Source: Litoditis marina (lineage: Eukaryota; Nematoda; Chromadorea; Rhabditida; Rhabditidae). From it: a DNA stretch of 64,000 nt. The position numbers and the translations under genes are program-made. Of this stretch, positions 24,323 to 36,498 are shown one piece after another. The notes below the pieces were generated by a model. That model saw only the letters and a program-made list of their open reading frames with translations. It did not search any database and was not told where the DNA came from. Within the stretch, counting starts at the first letter, position 1. Every line of letters begins with the position of its first letter. Location of the stretch: NCBI GenBank assembly GCA_964036275.1, contig OZ038435.1:17062270-17126269 (forward strand). Reading direction: 5' to 3'.

Positions 24323-26361
24323 CTCTCTCTCTCTCTCTCCCTCCCTCACTGTCTGGGATTATCTCTATCTATCTATATGTATATCTCCCTTGCTCTATCT
24401 CTCTCGTCTTTGTCTTGCTCTCTATCTCTTCACCTCTCTTCATTCTCTCTCTCTCTTTCTCTCTCTCTCCCTCTCTGTATCTCTTTCCATTGCAGGTAGC
24501 CGTGACTGTCGGTGGTTCCAATGGTCACTTTGAGTTGAACGTCTTCAAGCCTCTCATGGTCCGCAATGTTCTCCAGTCTACCAGGTATACAATATCGATT
24601 TATATTGATTTTTCTCGGGAAATTTTCTTTATTAAACCATTCTTGTCAGAGCAAAATCAATAAGGCTTGCAATGAAACGCGTATTTTCCTAGTTTGCTTT
24701 GGTTTGGTATTTTTGACTCAATGACTTGTGTTGCGTAGAATTCAGCCTCTTATAAAATGAATCAGCAATGGCCAATCCAAGGAAACTCACGCAGAGCCCC
24801 GCGATTGGTTGTAGTTGGTAGTCTACCGATATTTCCAGACTGCTGGCCGATTCTGCCGTTTCTTTCGCCGTCAATTGCGTGGATGGAATCGAGGCTAACA
24901 AGGACAACATTGCCAAGGTTGGTAGACGGTTTTTGTTTATTATGAAAAAAAGTTTGCCTCGAAGTTGGACAACCTTCCTTGGTTTCCATTTGTCATCGGT
25001 TCTTTACGAGTTTGGACGGCATATTTGAGTTTTGGTTCGGCAATTTTCAAAAATTTTGCGATTTTTCCGCATTTTTTAGTGACTGTAACATTGTAAAAGA
25101 AATTGTTCGAAGTATTAGACATACGTCTATGATTCATGTTTTTGTCTTTCATTCTCCGCCTAACATTTGTGAATTTTAGATTCTGCAAGAGTCGTTGATG
25201 TTGGTAACTGCCCTGAACCCCCACATTGGATACGACAACGCAGCCAAGATCGCCAAGGTCAGAGATTATATTCCTTTTGTATTTGACCTACCAACATACG
25301 ATGGTTCGCCATACTATAGAGACGTGTTAAGGTTTTCGCAAACAGGTGATTTTGAACGTGCTTTGTGCAGTGCTCAGATAACTTCTCGTTTTATTGATTT
25401 CTGTTGGCAGTTATAGTCTGTTTAGTTCCGAACTGGACTCGTATCCATCAAAAGTGTTGCATCCCTGGCACCTTTCGCGTTGCGTGAGGGCGCCGGCTGG
25501 GCATTTTGCCAGATCAGGACACAATCAATAATCTTTCCAACAGCCAAATAAAAGTTTAACCTACGCATACAATTATTCCTTAGTTATGATAACTTTTCGT
25601 GATTGTATGAGAGATTACATTCTTTGCTAATCCCAAATTTCAAGTTCACTTAAGTTTTCATTAAGAAATTCGGAATTTTTGCACACACTGAAATTTTCGA
25701 GATCGTCGTATATGGGCCGTTCCCCCGCCGCGCAACCAACGAGTCGAAATGGCCGAGTGGTCTAAGGCGCTGGTTTCGGCTAGGTGGCTGTCCATATTTG
25801 TAGGTTCGATCCCCCAAGCTGCTGTCATTTTGAAAACACAGAATCATGGCCCATAAAGTTTGAATAGTTGCCAAGTCATAAGCTCCGCCCCTATTTTCAT
25901 ACAGTAAACGGAGTCCAGTTCGGAACTGAATAGACTATACGTAACTTCGTAACTAAATTCCGATTGTTTTTTTCCAGATTCTACCCTAAATGTCATTTTT
26001 GGTACTTTCGTATTGTTAAAATTGGCCTCGAAATTCTAAACTCGATTCAAATAAAACAGAAAGTTGTAGGTCAAATTTGGTCTAATAAGAAGGATAATGA
26101 GAGAACCGCAAATAGGTACGTTATACCACTTCCCCAGACGTAACCACTTTAACCAAAACACCTTCCTGCTGAGCCGTTCTCAGTGGGGTAGGGGAAGGAA
26201 ATCAAACTCTATTTTGTATCTGTTTATTTAGTTTTAAAATGTTTCAGACGGCCCATAAGAACGGAACAACTCTGAAGGAAGAGGCCCTCAGACTGGGTCT
26301 TCTGACGGAAGAACAGTTCAAACAATGGGTTCGCCCCGAAGATATGCTCGGACCCAAGTAA
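22859..26361 (+). CDS. fum-1: Fumarate hydratase, 3' half only, copy 2
   Basis: The eight exons are those of copy 1 shifted by 16,265: 22859-22980, 23370-23454, 23822-23901, 24154-24277, 24496-24584, 24839-24917, 25180-25257 and 26248-26361. They appear identical in coding sequence, with no stops or splice changes; AATAAA is at 26472. The three substitutions between copies (24026, 24042, 24098) all fall in the intron between exons 3 and 4. The DNA upstream is the copy 1 tail plus satellite, so no 5' fumarase exons are adjacent. Without the N-terminal half the product could not form the fumarase active site. Transcription could start only from an unknown promoter in or near the satellite. It is best seen as a duplicated 3' gene fragment whose frame is still intact because it is young. 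Confidence 0.9.
25412..25939. mobile_element. 528-bp terminal-inverted-repeat element, copy 2
   Basis: Same as 9147-9674, in the last intron of fumarase copy 2. Confidence 0.75.
25746..25830 (+). pseudogene. tRNA-Leu-like pseudogene, copy 2
   Basis: Same sequence as 9481-9565, with the A box at 25750 and B box at 25803. Confidence 0.7.
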
Positions 26362-26742
26362 TCGATAAATCAATACGCATCATTCTCATTGGTCTTTTTT
26401 CTCTTTTACGGTTTCATACTTTCATTGTACAAATTGTGTCCCGGTGTAGAGTAGATTGTAGCATAGTTTGTAATAAATGATTGTGATTCTCGTGGTTTTG
26501 TTGATGGAAAGTAATGGTGAAAAACTTTATTCACAAAAATGTATGCATGTCCACTTGGTGAACAGAATGAGTGATCAAGTGATTTGGAAAGATTTGATTT
26601 TAATTGCGAAGATTAGCTTTTTTTCTAGCAAAACTACCTAACAAACACTAAAAAAATCAAGTTAGACTGAAACAATTAGTTTGCAATCATACCTTATAGG
26701 CTACAAAAGTATCAATGTTTGTGTCGTTCAAAGTCAGTTTTC

Positions 26743-28744
26743 ATTAGTAAAAAGTGGGGGAACCAACAAATGTGTGAGTTGTGTTTGGTTCGACCTCGAT
26801 ATCAGCAAAAAGTGAACGATACGAATTGCTGTGATACTGTATCAGAAGTATTCTGCAAAAATAGAACAATACAAATGTTGCACAATGGTTCACGAAGCCC
26901 GCATGATATTTCAGAAATTGCCGAAGGGTATTTCATGTGTGCTTTGACGACATGCGTGCGTTGTGAACCATTGTGCAACATTTGTATTGTTCTATTTTTG
27001 CAGAATACTTCTGATACAGTATCACAGCAATTCGTATCGTTCACTTTTTGCTGATATCGAGGTCGAACCAAACACAACTCACACATTTGTTGGTTCCCCC
27101 ACTTTTTACTAATTGTCCTTTTTTTGCTAGTTGTACTCCTACAACTTCATATGTTGCCTATTCACATAGTGAATCTTGTGAACTCATTTAATTATTATGG
27201 AAATCTCAGTTTTGTGTGTGCACAAAGCCGAATGCAGACCATAAAATTACTGATGTTGTAATATAACGCAGGTTACTGGCTCTGTCACTATCAACAACTA
27301 AACAAAAACGCTAAACGTTCCGATTGACATGTACACCGCTTTTAGCGGCGATAAGCGATGGGGATTGGCGCCATTGACAAATCTACAATTAGAGACACCA
27401 ACTCACTTACAATATAGCCATTATTTCCAATACCACATCAAAAACCTTCGTTGAAACTTTTTTTCATTCCTGCGTCAATTGACACACGCGTCTGGCGCCA
27501 GAACGAAACGAAATTTTCTAGGTTTTTGAGCTACCAGTACACACTACATGTGTCAATTACTGATTGGAACAATATTCAAACTATTCAATTGTCAGTTTCG
27601 TGTGTTTTTGTTTTGGCGCCATTTGGCGTCTGTTCCGAGTCAGACGATAAAGTTCGATTTTGAATTTGTGGATCTTTATTTCACATTGGAATATTGAATA
27701 TGTGTCAACTTGAAACAGTTTGATTGACGATAACTGATATTTTTCCAACTTTGGCGCCAATTGGCGCCAGCGCACAATGCCAACAGAACTTTTTTTGATT
27801 TTCAGATTGAGCATCTTACTTGCCATGTGATAGTTATTTAGTGTACCGAGTTTCAGACGATTCCATTGACGCTGTCGTGAGTTTGGGTTTTGGCGCCATC
27901 TGGCGCCTGGTTCGAGCGCCAGAAGGAAAATTTCAGTTTTGGAAAAAGACTTTCACACTTGCCACCAAAGTATTCAATTTCTATTAGTGTTCAACATTTT
28001 AGTTGATGATAAATAGTGTTTTGCCGTTTTTGGCGCCTATTGGCGCCAGCGCCGGGCGCCAATGATGATGTATTCATCTCATATTTGGCGCGACGGGCTA
28101 ACTTTTGCATTATAACTCATGTTTCAAATTTCAGCTAAATCGGTTTGGTAGTTTTTCCAATAGTGGTTTTTGGCGCCTATTGGCGCCCGCGCCCGACGCC
28201 AATGAGGAGCTATACATCTCATATTTGGCGCGACATGCTAAATTTCGCATTAGAACTCATGTTTCAAATTTCAGCTAAATCGGTTCGATAGTGTTTCCAA
28301 TAGTCGTTTTTGGCGCCTATTGGCGCCCGCGCCCGGCGCCAGAGATCACATATACATTTCATACTTGGCGCGACGAGCTAACTTTTGCCATAGAATAGAT
28401 GTTCCAAATTTCAGCCAAATTGGTTCAGTAGTTTTTCCACTACGATGCGGACAGAATTCCGTGAGGGAGGAGGGACGAGGGACGAGGGAGGAGGGACGAG
28501 GGACGAGGGACGAATTACGGCGGAACTTTTCAACAACGACACGAAACCATAACTCAGGCGAAAATATTCCGATTTGGCTGAAATTTTCAAACAATGTTCA
28601 ATTCGTGATTCTCTAACGTTCTCTCTTTTTAGTTTTTAAAAAAAGAATATGTTTGAAGATTTTTGGTAATTAAAAGGAAAAAACGAGTCCGCAATGGCCA
28701 AACCAAAGACAACTCACGCAGAGCGCTTCGCGCTCCGCGCGATA
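26743..28744. repeat. 2-kb GGCGCC-rich repeat with left foldback, copy 2
   Basis: Same as 10478-12479: foldback 26743-27113, 140-bp units starting 28026, 28166 and 28306, and a terminal GAGCGC hairpin. Confidence 0.85.
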
Positions 28745-30457
28745 GAATGGTCACAACGGTCATCGACACGGTTGACACGCGTTTCTGAAAAGTAATTGTT
28801 TTCTTTTAATAAGGTTTTTATACCACAAATTAAACACTGAGCCTGATAAGTTAATGTATATTCTATAACGAAAAACAACAAGTTCGAAGTTTCCCGTTGC
28901 AGCGAAAAATGTGACGAATTTTGTCGACAACAAAATCTCGATGCGGCTTCACGACATAGAGGCCGAAAAGTCGATAGTAGAAATTTGTTTACTTTATCCT
29001 GGTTTTTTGTGTACTCGGTTTTTTCCGAAACTCAACAACTTGTTCTTCTGAACGCTCAAACTCTATTATTTCGATTCAATTGTTATATTCTGCTGAAACT
29101 TCGTTTTTCCCAACATCTTCTCCAAACTTCACAACAATTACTTGAACATTTATCAGACGGCATTTTCAGTACACGTAACATCCCATTCTATTCCGTTTTC
29201 CTGAAGTATTTTGGAATTCCAAACTCACCCCAAAAGTGTGCTTATAATGGGATAAATAACGACGAACCTAGGTGAAATTTCCGAGAAAAATAGCATGTGT
29301 TTCGCAGTTTTCAAGCTGAGGGATACTTTTGCAAACGTATGAAATAGCCAAGTTTAACTGTATTTCTTTTCCAAAATCATGCCGACAGTGCTAAAACTGG
29401 AGTGAGTGACCTTTGCGTTTGTAGGTTTCGCAGGTTTCAATCGGACATTTGGGATACTCTCGCACACGGCCTATAAACTCACCCCAAAAGTGTGCTTATA
29501 ATGGGATAAATGACGACGGATCTAGAATGAACCCCTCCGGCCAACTGGGTTCGATAACCGCTGTCCAGTCGAAAAACACAGATAAAACCATGAACAACAC
29601 TGATAGAACCGGCAAATACGGGGTATAGGTTCTGGAAACAAATTTGAAAAGAAATAGATCAAAAAGTAGCTAGTTATACATTATGAATACACATTATGTT
29701 TACACACTTAAATACATATTTGCTACATTATCGACGGGTGGATTCGTATCAGCACCATCTGGGAAATTAACAAGTCCGCTCTCGAAAAAGTACGCATTCG
29801 TTCTATAGTCGTTGGCAACTTGTCGGCAGAATCATACTGTATCCCCGTTCTCTGCTGTGTCCTTCCCTGAACCCACCTGACAGACCAACATCCACGTAAA
29901 TTGTCGATGTTGTTCGAATGTTTCCGGCGAGAAACGGTCCTTGTTTTCCCCTATTTTCCGGAGAGTCAGAAAACTGAGAAAAAGAATGCGACATCGGATG
30001 CACCCACTAGAAACACTGTGATGAAGACAAGCACGTGAAAAGTATCTGTGAGGTTGTGCTTGGTGCCAATTCTTCTGTCATTTTTCATCGACATATAGTC
30101 GTCGCCAACGGAAAGGCGGAAGGGTACTGTATATCTCACTTTTCGCTGTGTACGCACACAAGTTCTCGATTCCAAAACTTGCCGGTCACCTGCTCTAATA
30201 ACAAGAGCGCCTAGTTACCTCCTATTTGAGAGAACGAGAAATAGAATACTAATAATAATTCATTATCCACGTAGAATTACATCAAAAACAATTAAACCAA
30301 GATTACGTACGTGATGAATGAACTATAACAAAACAAAATACATGAAAACCTATTTTCAGAACTTGAAATAGAACGAATGATAATGAGCTCCTAAGTTAAA
30401 TTATTGTAGCGGAGACTGTGGCGTTAGACATGGTATCGGAAACCGTAAACATCAAAG

Positions 30458-31622
30458 TACGATATAATTTGTATATAATTCAAGACTGGAGACAAATCGC
30501 TCAATGCAACGAAACAATGGAGTGAACCCGGAAAATATTAAGATGACTGAGGCAGATTTTTATCTTTTCACTATCAGGTTTTCACTATCAGGAACCTTAC
30601 AAACAGATTACTGAGAGCACAATTTGCAACTACTGTAACTACAGTTGTAGATCAAAAACAACTAACAAAAACTAGCTTTTCATAGTACACCGAACCTACC
30701 TGGTTGACACCTTCGTTGAATAGAGGCATATTGTCACGTATCTCTGCACGGAAATCAGCATGATTCCAAAGCATCTCAGGAAGAGGAAAAAGTAAACGTT
30801 GTTGTAGCTCCAGGCCGCCACCCAGAACGAGTTCGTGTTAGCCCAGTAGAAATCGTCGAAAACTCTGGCGTTCTTGAGAGAAATGACGAGGAAGAAGCTG
30901 ATCATCGCCAAGATATCGGCAATACCTGCGAACATAGAAGAAGTTTGAATTCCAAATGACGGCAGAAAGTTCTCTATTTGTTGCGGACTGTTTTTGCATA
31001 GCGAAGGCGTTAGAAGTTGGCCGAAGTACGTACATTCAAATGTTTTAAATGAAAGCTTTTATATGTATGAGGACACAACAAACCTGGGACAAAGTGAGCA
31101 TGTAGAACGGCGACCGATAGACTGAGACCGATTTCGATTCGATCACTATTGTCAGAAGAATGAGAATGTAAAGAGGGAGTGAGAATACACCTTGCAGCCA
31201 CAGTACAACAGTCGGCCACGTGAGGATCATTCTTTTTTCTGAAGTTTGCGGAATGCAAACATGCATTGTTAAATTGAAATGTTTCAAAAATATATTTGGA
31301 GGACGCGAATAATTTCCTCAAATATCATCTTCAAAATATATGTTAGGAAATTATTCGAGAAAATTAAGAAAACGAAAATGGGTGAAAGGTGAAACTGGGT
31401 GAAACCATTGATTTGTCTGCTCTTGGGTAAGGAAAAAGAGAGAAAGCAAATTGTGCTCTCAGTAATCACCTGTCTGTTTGTAAGGTTCCTGATAGTGAAA
31501 ACCTGATAGGGAAAAGATAAAAATCTGCCTCAGTCATCTTAATATTTTCCGGGTTCACTCCATTGTTTCGTTGCATTGAGCGATTTGTCTCCAGTTTTGA
31601 ATTATATACAAATTATATCGTA
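30458..31622. mobile_element. Terminal-inverted-repeat element with chemoreceptor exons, copy 2
   Basis: Same as 14193-15360. The right arm carries small differences, including a lost TCTT near 31472 and a substitution in the second GATAGTG. The right arm therefore lies inside the diverged tail of copy 2. Confidence 0.8.
30696..31230 (-). pseudogene. Serpentine chemoreceptor fragment (srv-like), copy 2
   Basis: This is the same two exons as 14431-14965, with the ISVQRYVTIC motif and the same out-of-phase exon junction. Confidence 0.58.
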
Positions 31623-32530
31623 TTAGAACCAGAATTGATATTTTATTTGTGAAGATTTGAGCTTTTAACGCAACCTAGCCTATATAACGGTCGTCAAATC
31701 TCTCACCTCCTAGGTCCTAGGTGGCTTTTATTTTTCCAAACAGATGTTCGCTGTCTGTGTTGAACGTTGTGTATTTGAAAATATCTTATCTTTGTGCGAA
31801 AAAAAATGGGGCAGGAACGGATGTACAAAAAAAGCTGGCGGAAGGTGCCTGTTGTTCGATGTATTTCGAAAGGGATTGCTATCTTAGTCGAGAGAAAAAT
31901 CAGCGTACACGATACACCGAACGAGAAGGAAAAGCAGTTTTTGTCCGATGAGCCCAGTGGTCGTGTTTTGTAGGCTCAAAGCCCAAGTATGCTTAGCAAA
32001 CTGTATTTATTGCCAAAAAAAGTTGAACAGTCCTTTCGAATTCGAAGTTTTTAAGTGACAATTCAAAATGGCTGATTTCGGCCACAAACATTATGTGACA
32101 AGAACAACTTCAGTGTTTTTCTTAGATCGCATGGACCCAGTGACCGCTTACATGAATGTAAAACAAATATAATGCTATTTCTTGGAAAAGATATAAAAAA
32201 TGTTGTGCTACCGCGATATACTGGGGTATATTCGCATTGGGACGCAAGGCCATTCATGCATTTATCTTCGAACAAATCTTTGAATGATATGGGAAAAAAA
32301 CTGAAAGCATAATGTACTATAGAGAAACAAAACATGAACTTCGTTTTTTGCACTTTTTTAGTTTCTCAAAGACTACAAAGAAGAATTGGACAGTACCAAA
32401 AACGATTAGAGCATGGTGATCCATGCGGTTGCAGACAAGCTTAGACAATCTGCGTCAATCTCTCTTGCATACTCTCTTGTCGAAGACGCTACAAAAGTGA
32501 CCGGGCAATTAGCTGCGACTTGTTGGAGTA

Positions 32531-33009
32531 AGACCGCAAGAAGGTGACCATGGCACTTTTCTACTGATGCTAAGTAAACAGTTTTACACTACTTATTCAA
32601 TCCTTATAACACAATGATTTCATTTCCACACGCTTTTTGAAAGGGAACAGAGTCATCCTTTGTAACGTCAGGTTACTGTATATTAGTGTTCTCACATGGA
32701 TTCGTGTAATACAAAGGCCATCTCTCTCATGTTAATGTCTGAGCGTTGAACTAGTTTATCGGCAACTTTCGTCTCAAATGTGAAACAATGAAGCCAGGAT
32801 GTCACCAGTTAAAACTTCATTGGCGATGAGTCATAATTTCTCCAATATAGGCAGGTAATTCCTGTTTTCGCCTGTAATAACAAGTATTGCATCAATATGT
32901 CTGGTATTCCACCTAAAAATTCTGGTGAACCTGAGAAGTGAAAAAGGGAGTTACTGGAGCCTTTCGTGGCGTACATCTCCTCGAAGTTATTATTTTTCTA
33001 AGCTTACTC
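32531..33009. repeat. Partial, diverged third copy of the duplication unit start
   Basis: This stretch matches positions 1-505 of the window with several substitutions and indels, for example loss of about 12 bases near 32690 and of one TCGGTATCCC segment near 32902. It ends abruptly after AGCTTACTC at 33009, where the sequence becomes unrelated. It is older than the copy 1/copy 2 split. Together with the preceding diverged tail it forms one side of a roughly 1.66-kb direct repeat. Confidence 0.88.
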
Positions 33010-34000
33010 GGTCGTGTATTCCAGGAAGATGCAGACATAGTTGTGGAACAAACAGCCCGGAAAATGTTCGTTTTCTATTCAATTTAGTTCTAAAACTCTG
33101 GATATTGGTAAAAGCCTGTCCCTACACAAAGATACTGCTTTTTTCCACATCAAATGAGAAACGGGTCAGAGGAAAAACGCTCGTGCGTGACTTTTCGATG
33201 TACCGAGACAGGAATGATCTTTGTCTTCGTTGAGAGAAATATCCCGCAACATCGAGCGATACAGTCGACAAACAAAAAACACACTGAAAAGTAGTACGAC
33301 GATTTTCATGGAGGAAAACAATTGAGAGCATGACAAATGTTGCCAAAACGTGAGAGAAAACTATTAATGAGTTGCGTGACGACTTGTAACAAACATTACA
33401 AAACCAAGTTTTCTGGCGTTTCGTGAAAGTCTAGAAACTAGAGGTTTTGAATGCGAGCGTTCACTGTCTCTTCCAATCTTCTCTTCGAAAAAAACCCATA
33501 AACGGACTAATGAAAGATGCACACCCTCACTGCACCAAGTGCTCCTCAAAAAATCGAGACTGATGCATGCAAAACAAATATGAAAAAAACACTCATTCAC
33601 AATTTTTCAGTTAAAAGAGCACCGCAACAAACAGCAATCGAAAAATTTGATAGCAAGTCATGTTTGAGCAGTTTTCTTATAAACTTGGTTCCTGCTTGGT
33701 ATGAAAGCGTCATGGGTATAATGCAACAGTTCAATGTGATAAAATACGTTGACAGCGGGTTCCTTTTTGCACTCTGTTTCCTTCGAACTGGTAGTTGGGA
33801 CGTCCATTCACCCGTTCTCTTTCGGTGTTCGTTCGCAGAAGGCGTTTTATCATTCTATTGAGATCACAAGAATACACTTACGACTTACTGTAACAATCAG
33901 ATAGAGTCAAATGATAAAGATACTTGTCGACAGAGCATGAAAGAATGATTTATAGCTTTCAGATTATAAGTTGCTGGCTACAAAAAATCATCGACTGTCA
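33010..34000. other. No supported gene; degenerate foldback arm
   Basis: About 33106-33240 resembles the arm of the foldback inserted at 44362-44744 (ACGGGTCAG, GAGACAGGAATGATC, GAGAGAAAT blocks). A 114-codon plus-strand frame at 33517-33861 has no recognisable domain, signal peptide or splice support. Nothing else is seen. Confidence 0.5.
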
Positions 34001-35570
34001 TAGGGTGGAAATCTCTGCTGGTGAAAAGTTAAAAAGGTGAACTTGAAAAGGTGAAAAGGTGAAAAGATGAAAACGTGAACTTGAAAAGGTGAAAACGTGA
34101 ACTTGAAAATTTAAAAAGTTAAAAAGATTAAAAAGGTGAACGCAAGGATAATGACGAGTTAAAGATAGGTTTATGGTTGATTTGGATATTATGACCCCCC
34201 ACCGGAGACGGATCGGGGGACCTCCGAAATTTTTATTTTACCATGCATGCGACGCGCGCACGCGACGCGACAAGTTTGGGCCAAAAACAGACTCTTGCTT
34301 AGAACTCGTTTCAGAGTGATTTTCGTGACTCGATGCAATTATATAAAAGGACCCCCCACCCAAACGGGATCCGGTGGTGTGGCAACTTTTGGAGCCGCGA
34401 CGCGCGCACGCGACGCGTCAAAATATAAAAATTGTCCAATTAACCTGAGAATTTCATGGGTGGGGTAATCGAGTGTGGGGATCACGAATATGACCATGGC
34501 GTTAAAGGAAACGGAGAGTGCAAAGAAAAAAATCTTAAAATGGCTGAAACTTGTTGGGAGTAGGGAAACGGGTACGGGGATCACGAATATCGACATGTCG
34601 TTAAAGGAGGGGAGAGGTCAAAGGTCAAACTTCCAAAAATAGCTTAAAGTTGGTGGGAATGGGTAATTGAGTATGGGGATCACATTGAGATCAGGGGCTC
34701 TGAGGGTCGTGATTTCTCGTTTAACTTCGCTCTCGAAAAACTTGTGTCACGAAAAAAAAACCCCACTCAAACCCCAAGCGAATACCAGTGATCCCCGTGG
34801 CCACCACAGGCCCTCAGACTAGTCCACACCCATAATCCGAAAAATAATTTTTCGGATCCGCCTCCTTTGACGACATGTCGATATTCGTGATCCCCATACT
34901 CGATTACCCATTCTCACCAACTTTAAGCTATTTTTGGAAGTTCGACCTTTGACCTCTCACCTCCTTTAACGACATGTCGATATTCGTGATCCCCGTACCC
35001 GTTTCCCTACTCCCAACAAGTTTCAGCCTATTTGAGATTTTTTTCCTTTGCACTCTCCGTTTCCTTTAACGCCATGGTCATATTCGTGATCCCCACACTC
35101 GATTACCCCACCCCTGAAATTCTCAGGTTAATTGGACATTTTTTATATTTTGACGCGTCGCGTGCGCGCGTCGCGTCTTCAAAAGTTGCCACACCACCGG
35201 ATCCCGTTTGGGTGGGGGGTCCTTTTATATAATTGCATCGAGTCACGAAAATCACTCTGAAACGAGTTCTAAGCAAGAGTCTGTTTTTGGCCCAAACTTG
35301 TCGCGTCGCGTGCGCGCGTCGCATGCATGGTAAAATAAAAATTTCGGAGGTCCCCCGATCCGTCTCCGGTGGGGGGTCATAATATCCAAATCAACCATAA
35401 ACCTATCTTTAACTCGTCATTATCCTTCCGTTCACCTTTTTAAGCTTTTTAACTTTTTAAATTTTCAAGTTTACGTTTTCACCTTTTCAAGTTCACGTTT
35501 TCATCTTTTCACCTTTTCACCTTTTCAAGTTCATCTTTTTAACTTTTCACCCGCAGAGATTTCCACCCAT
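34001..35570. mobile_element. 1.57-kb foldback palindrome with arms of about 650 bp
   Basis: TAGGGTGGAAATCTCTGC at 34001 pairs with GCAGAGATTTCCACCCAT ending 35570. The arms then match inward through a GGTGAAAA-type microsatellite, CCCCCCACCGGAGACGG, a CGACGCGCGCACGCGACGCG block and CACCCAAACGGGATCCGG. The spacer is at about 34690-34860. Near-identical 73-codon frames on opposite strands (34247-34468 and 35103-35324) are a by-product of the palindrome. No transposase is seen. A transcript across it would form a very long hairpin. Confidence 0.9.
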
Positions 35571-36498
35571 AGACCGAGAGAACGATTGTTTGGCGAATAC
35601 GAGGTAGATAATAAAAAAACATATTTGAAAGATATTTTGTACAAGTGGTTAGAAGATTGTGCCATTCGTTCACTCTCAAGCTAAGTTTCTGATAAACTTC
35701 AGCTGTCTGAAATATTGCTCCATGATAACCCCACGATAGTATAGTCTGTTCCACGCACTTATAACCCCCTACAGTAATCTTCGCGAACTTATAGATCAAC
35801 GTTTCGTAGTTTGAATTGTTTGGAATGACTTCAATTTCCGCTATTGTGTTTTCTATCTATGCTACTGCAATCTATGGAAGTTTGAAACCAAAATAATGAT
35901 TTATTCATAAGAAAAAGCCTTCTAAATATGTGACGGATTACTGTAGAAGGTCATCGATTGGTGAAACGAACTATAACACTGTGGTTGTTAATGAAGTTCA
36001 AATGCCTTTTTTTCCGGAAAAACCTAGTTTGGTAAAATGAAACCGGGTTTTTTGTTGTATCTTACTCGGAATCGCTCATTCTTTTCCGAATCAAGACAAC
36101 TTCGGAGAGTTTTTAGACCCTCAATTCCGAAAAAAAACACGTAATGAAAACTCCCTGCTCATAGTATAGGAGTCTCAATGGGGATGAAAAAGACTACAAC
36201 CGGCCCCATAGTTCTTGTGACCTCTAAAACGCCACGCCTCCTAAACATTATGACCTACAACAATTCAGCTCATTTGAAAACTCTCGAGAGTGTGTCCTTT
36301 TATAATTTGTCGGTGTGTTTAAACCACTTTATTACCTAGCTTATGAATTAGTTTGGCTGAGAATTTCGGACAGCTGGTATGTTCAAAGTTCAAACCTAGT
36401 AGGAAAGTAGTAAATATCATTTAGAGGTGTGATCAGATTGTCGATACTCTAAAATGTTTACTAGAAGTTCACGTTCGCAAACAATCTATTTCAGGATT
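35571..36498. other. No supported gene; presumed upstream region of the lectin gene
   Basis: AT-rich DNA without exons that I can defend. An ATCTATTTCAG sequence ends at 36494, five bases before the lectin start codon. It could be a trans-splice acceptor (outron end), as is common for nematode genes, or the end of a 5' UTR intron. Confidence 0.4.

Larger units (their letters stand above)
16266..32530. repeat. Tandem segmental duplication, copy 2
   Basis: This is the second copy of the 16,265-base unit, in direct orientation. Its last 1.2 kb (from about 31340) differs from copy 1 by scattered substitutions and indels: for example a shortened stretch near 31468, CTGATAGGG near 31505 in place of CTGATAGTG, and an insertion near 31944. 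The preceding 15 kb is nearly identical. That pattern fits a tail representing an older, independent repeat copy. The exact boundary is uncertain by a base or two. Confidence 0.93.

Noticed and set aside
32930..33050. Minus-strand exon pair reading about FHNYVCIFLEYTTE then FEEMYATKGSSNS
   Set aside because: A good donor (GTAAGC) exists, but the acceptor reads AAC instead of AG in this copy and no further exons support a gene.
34247..35324. Two near-identical small proteins on opposite strands
   Set aside because: They are mirror images from the palindrome arms and not conserved coding sequence.
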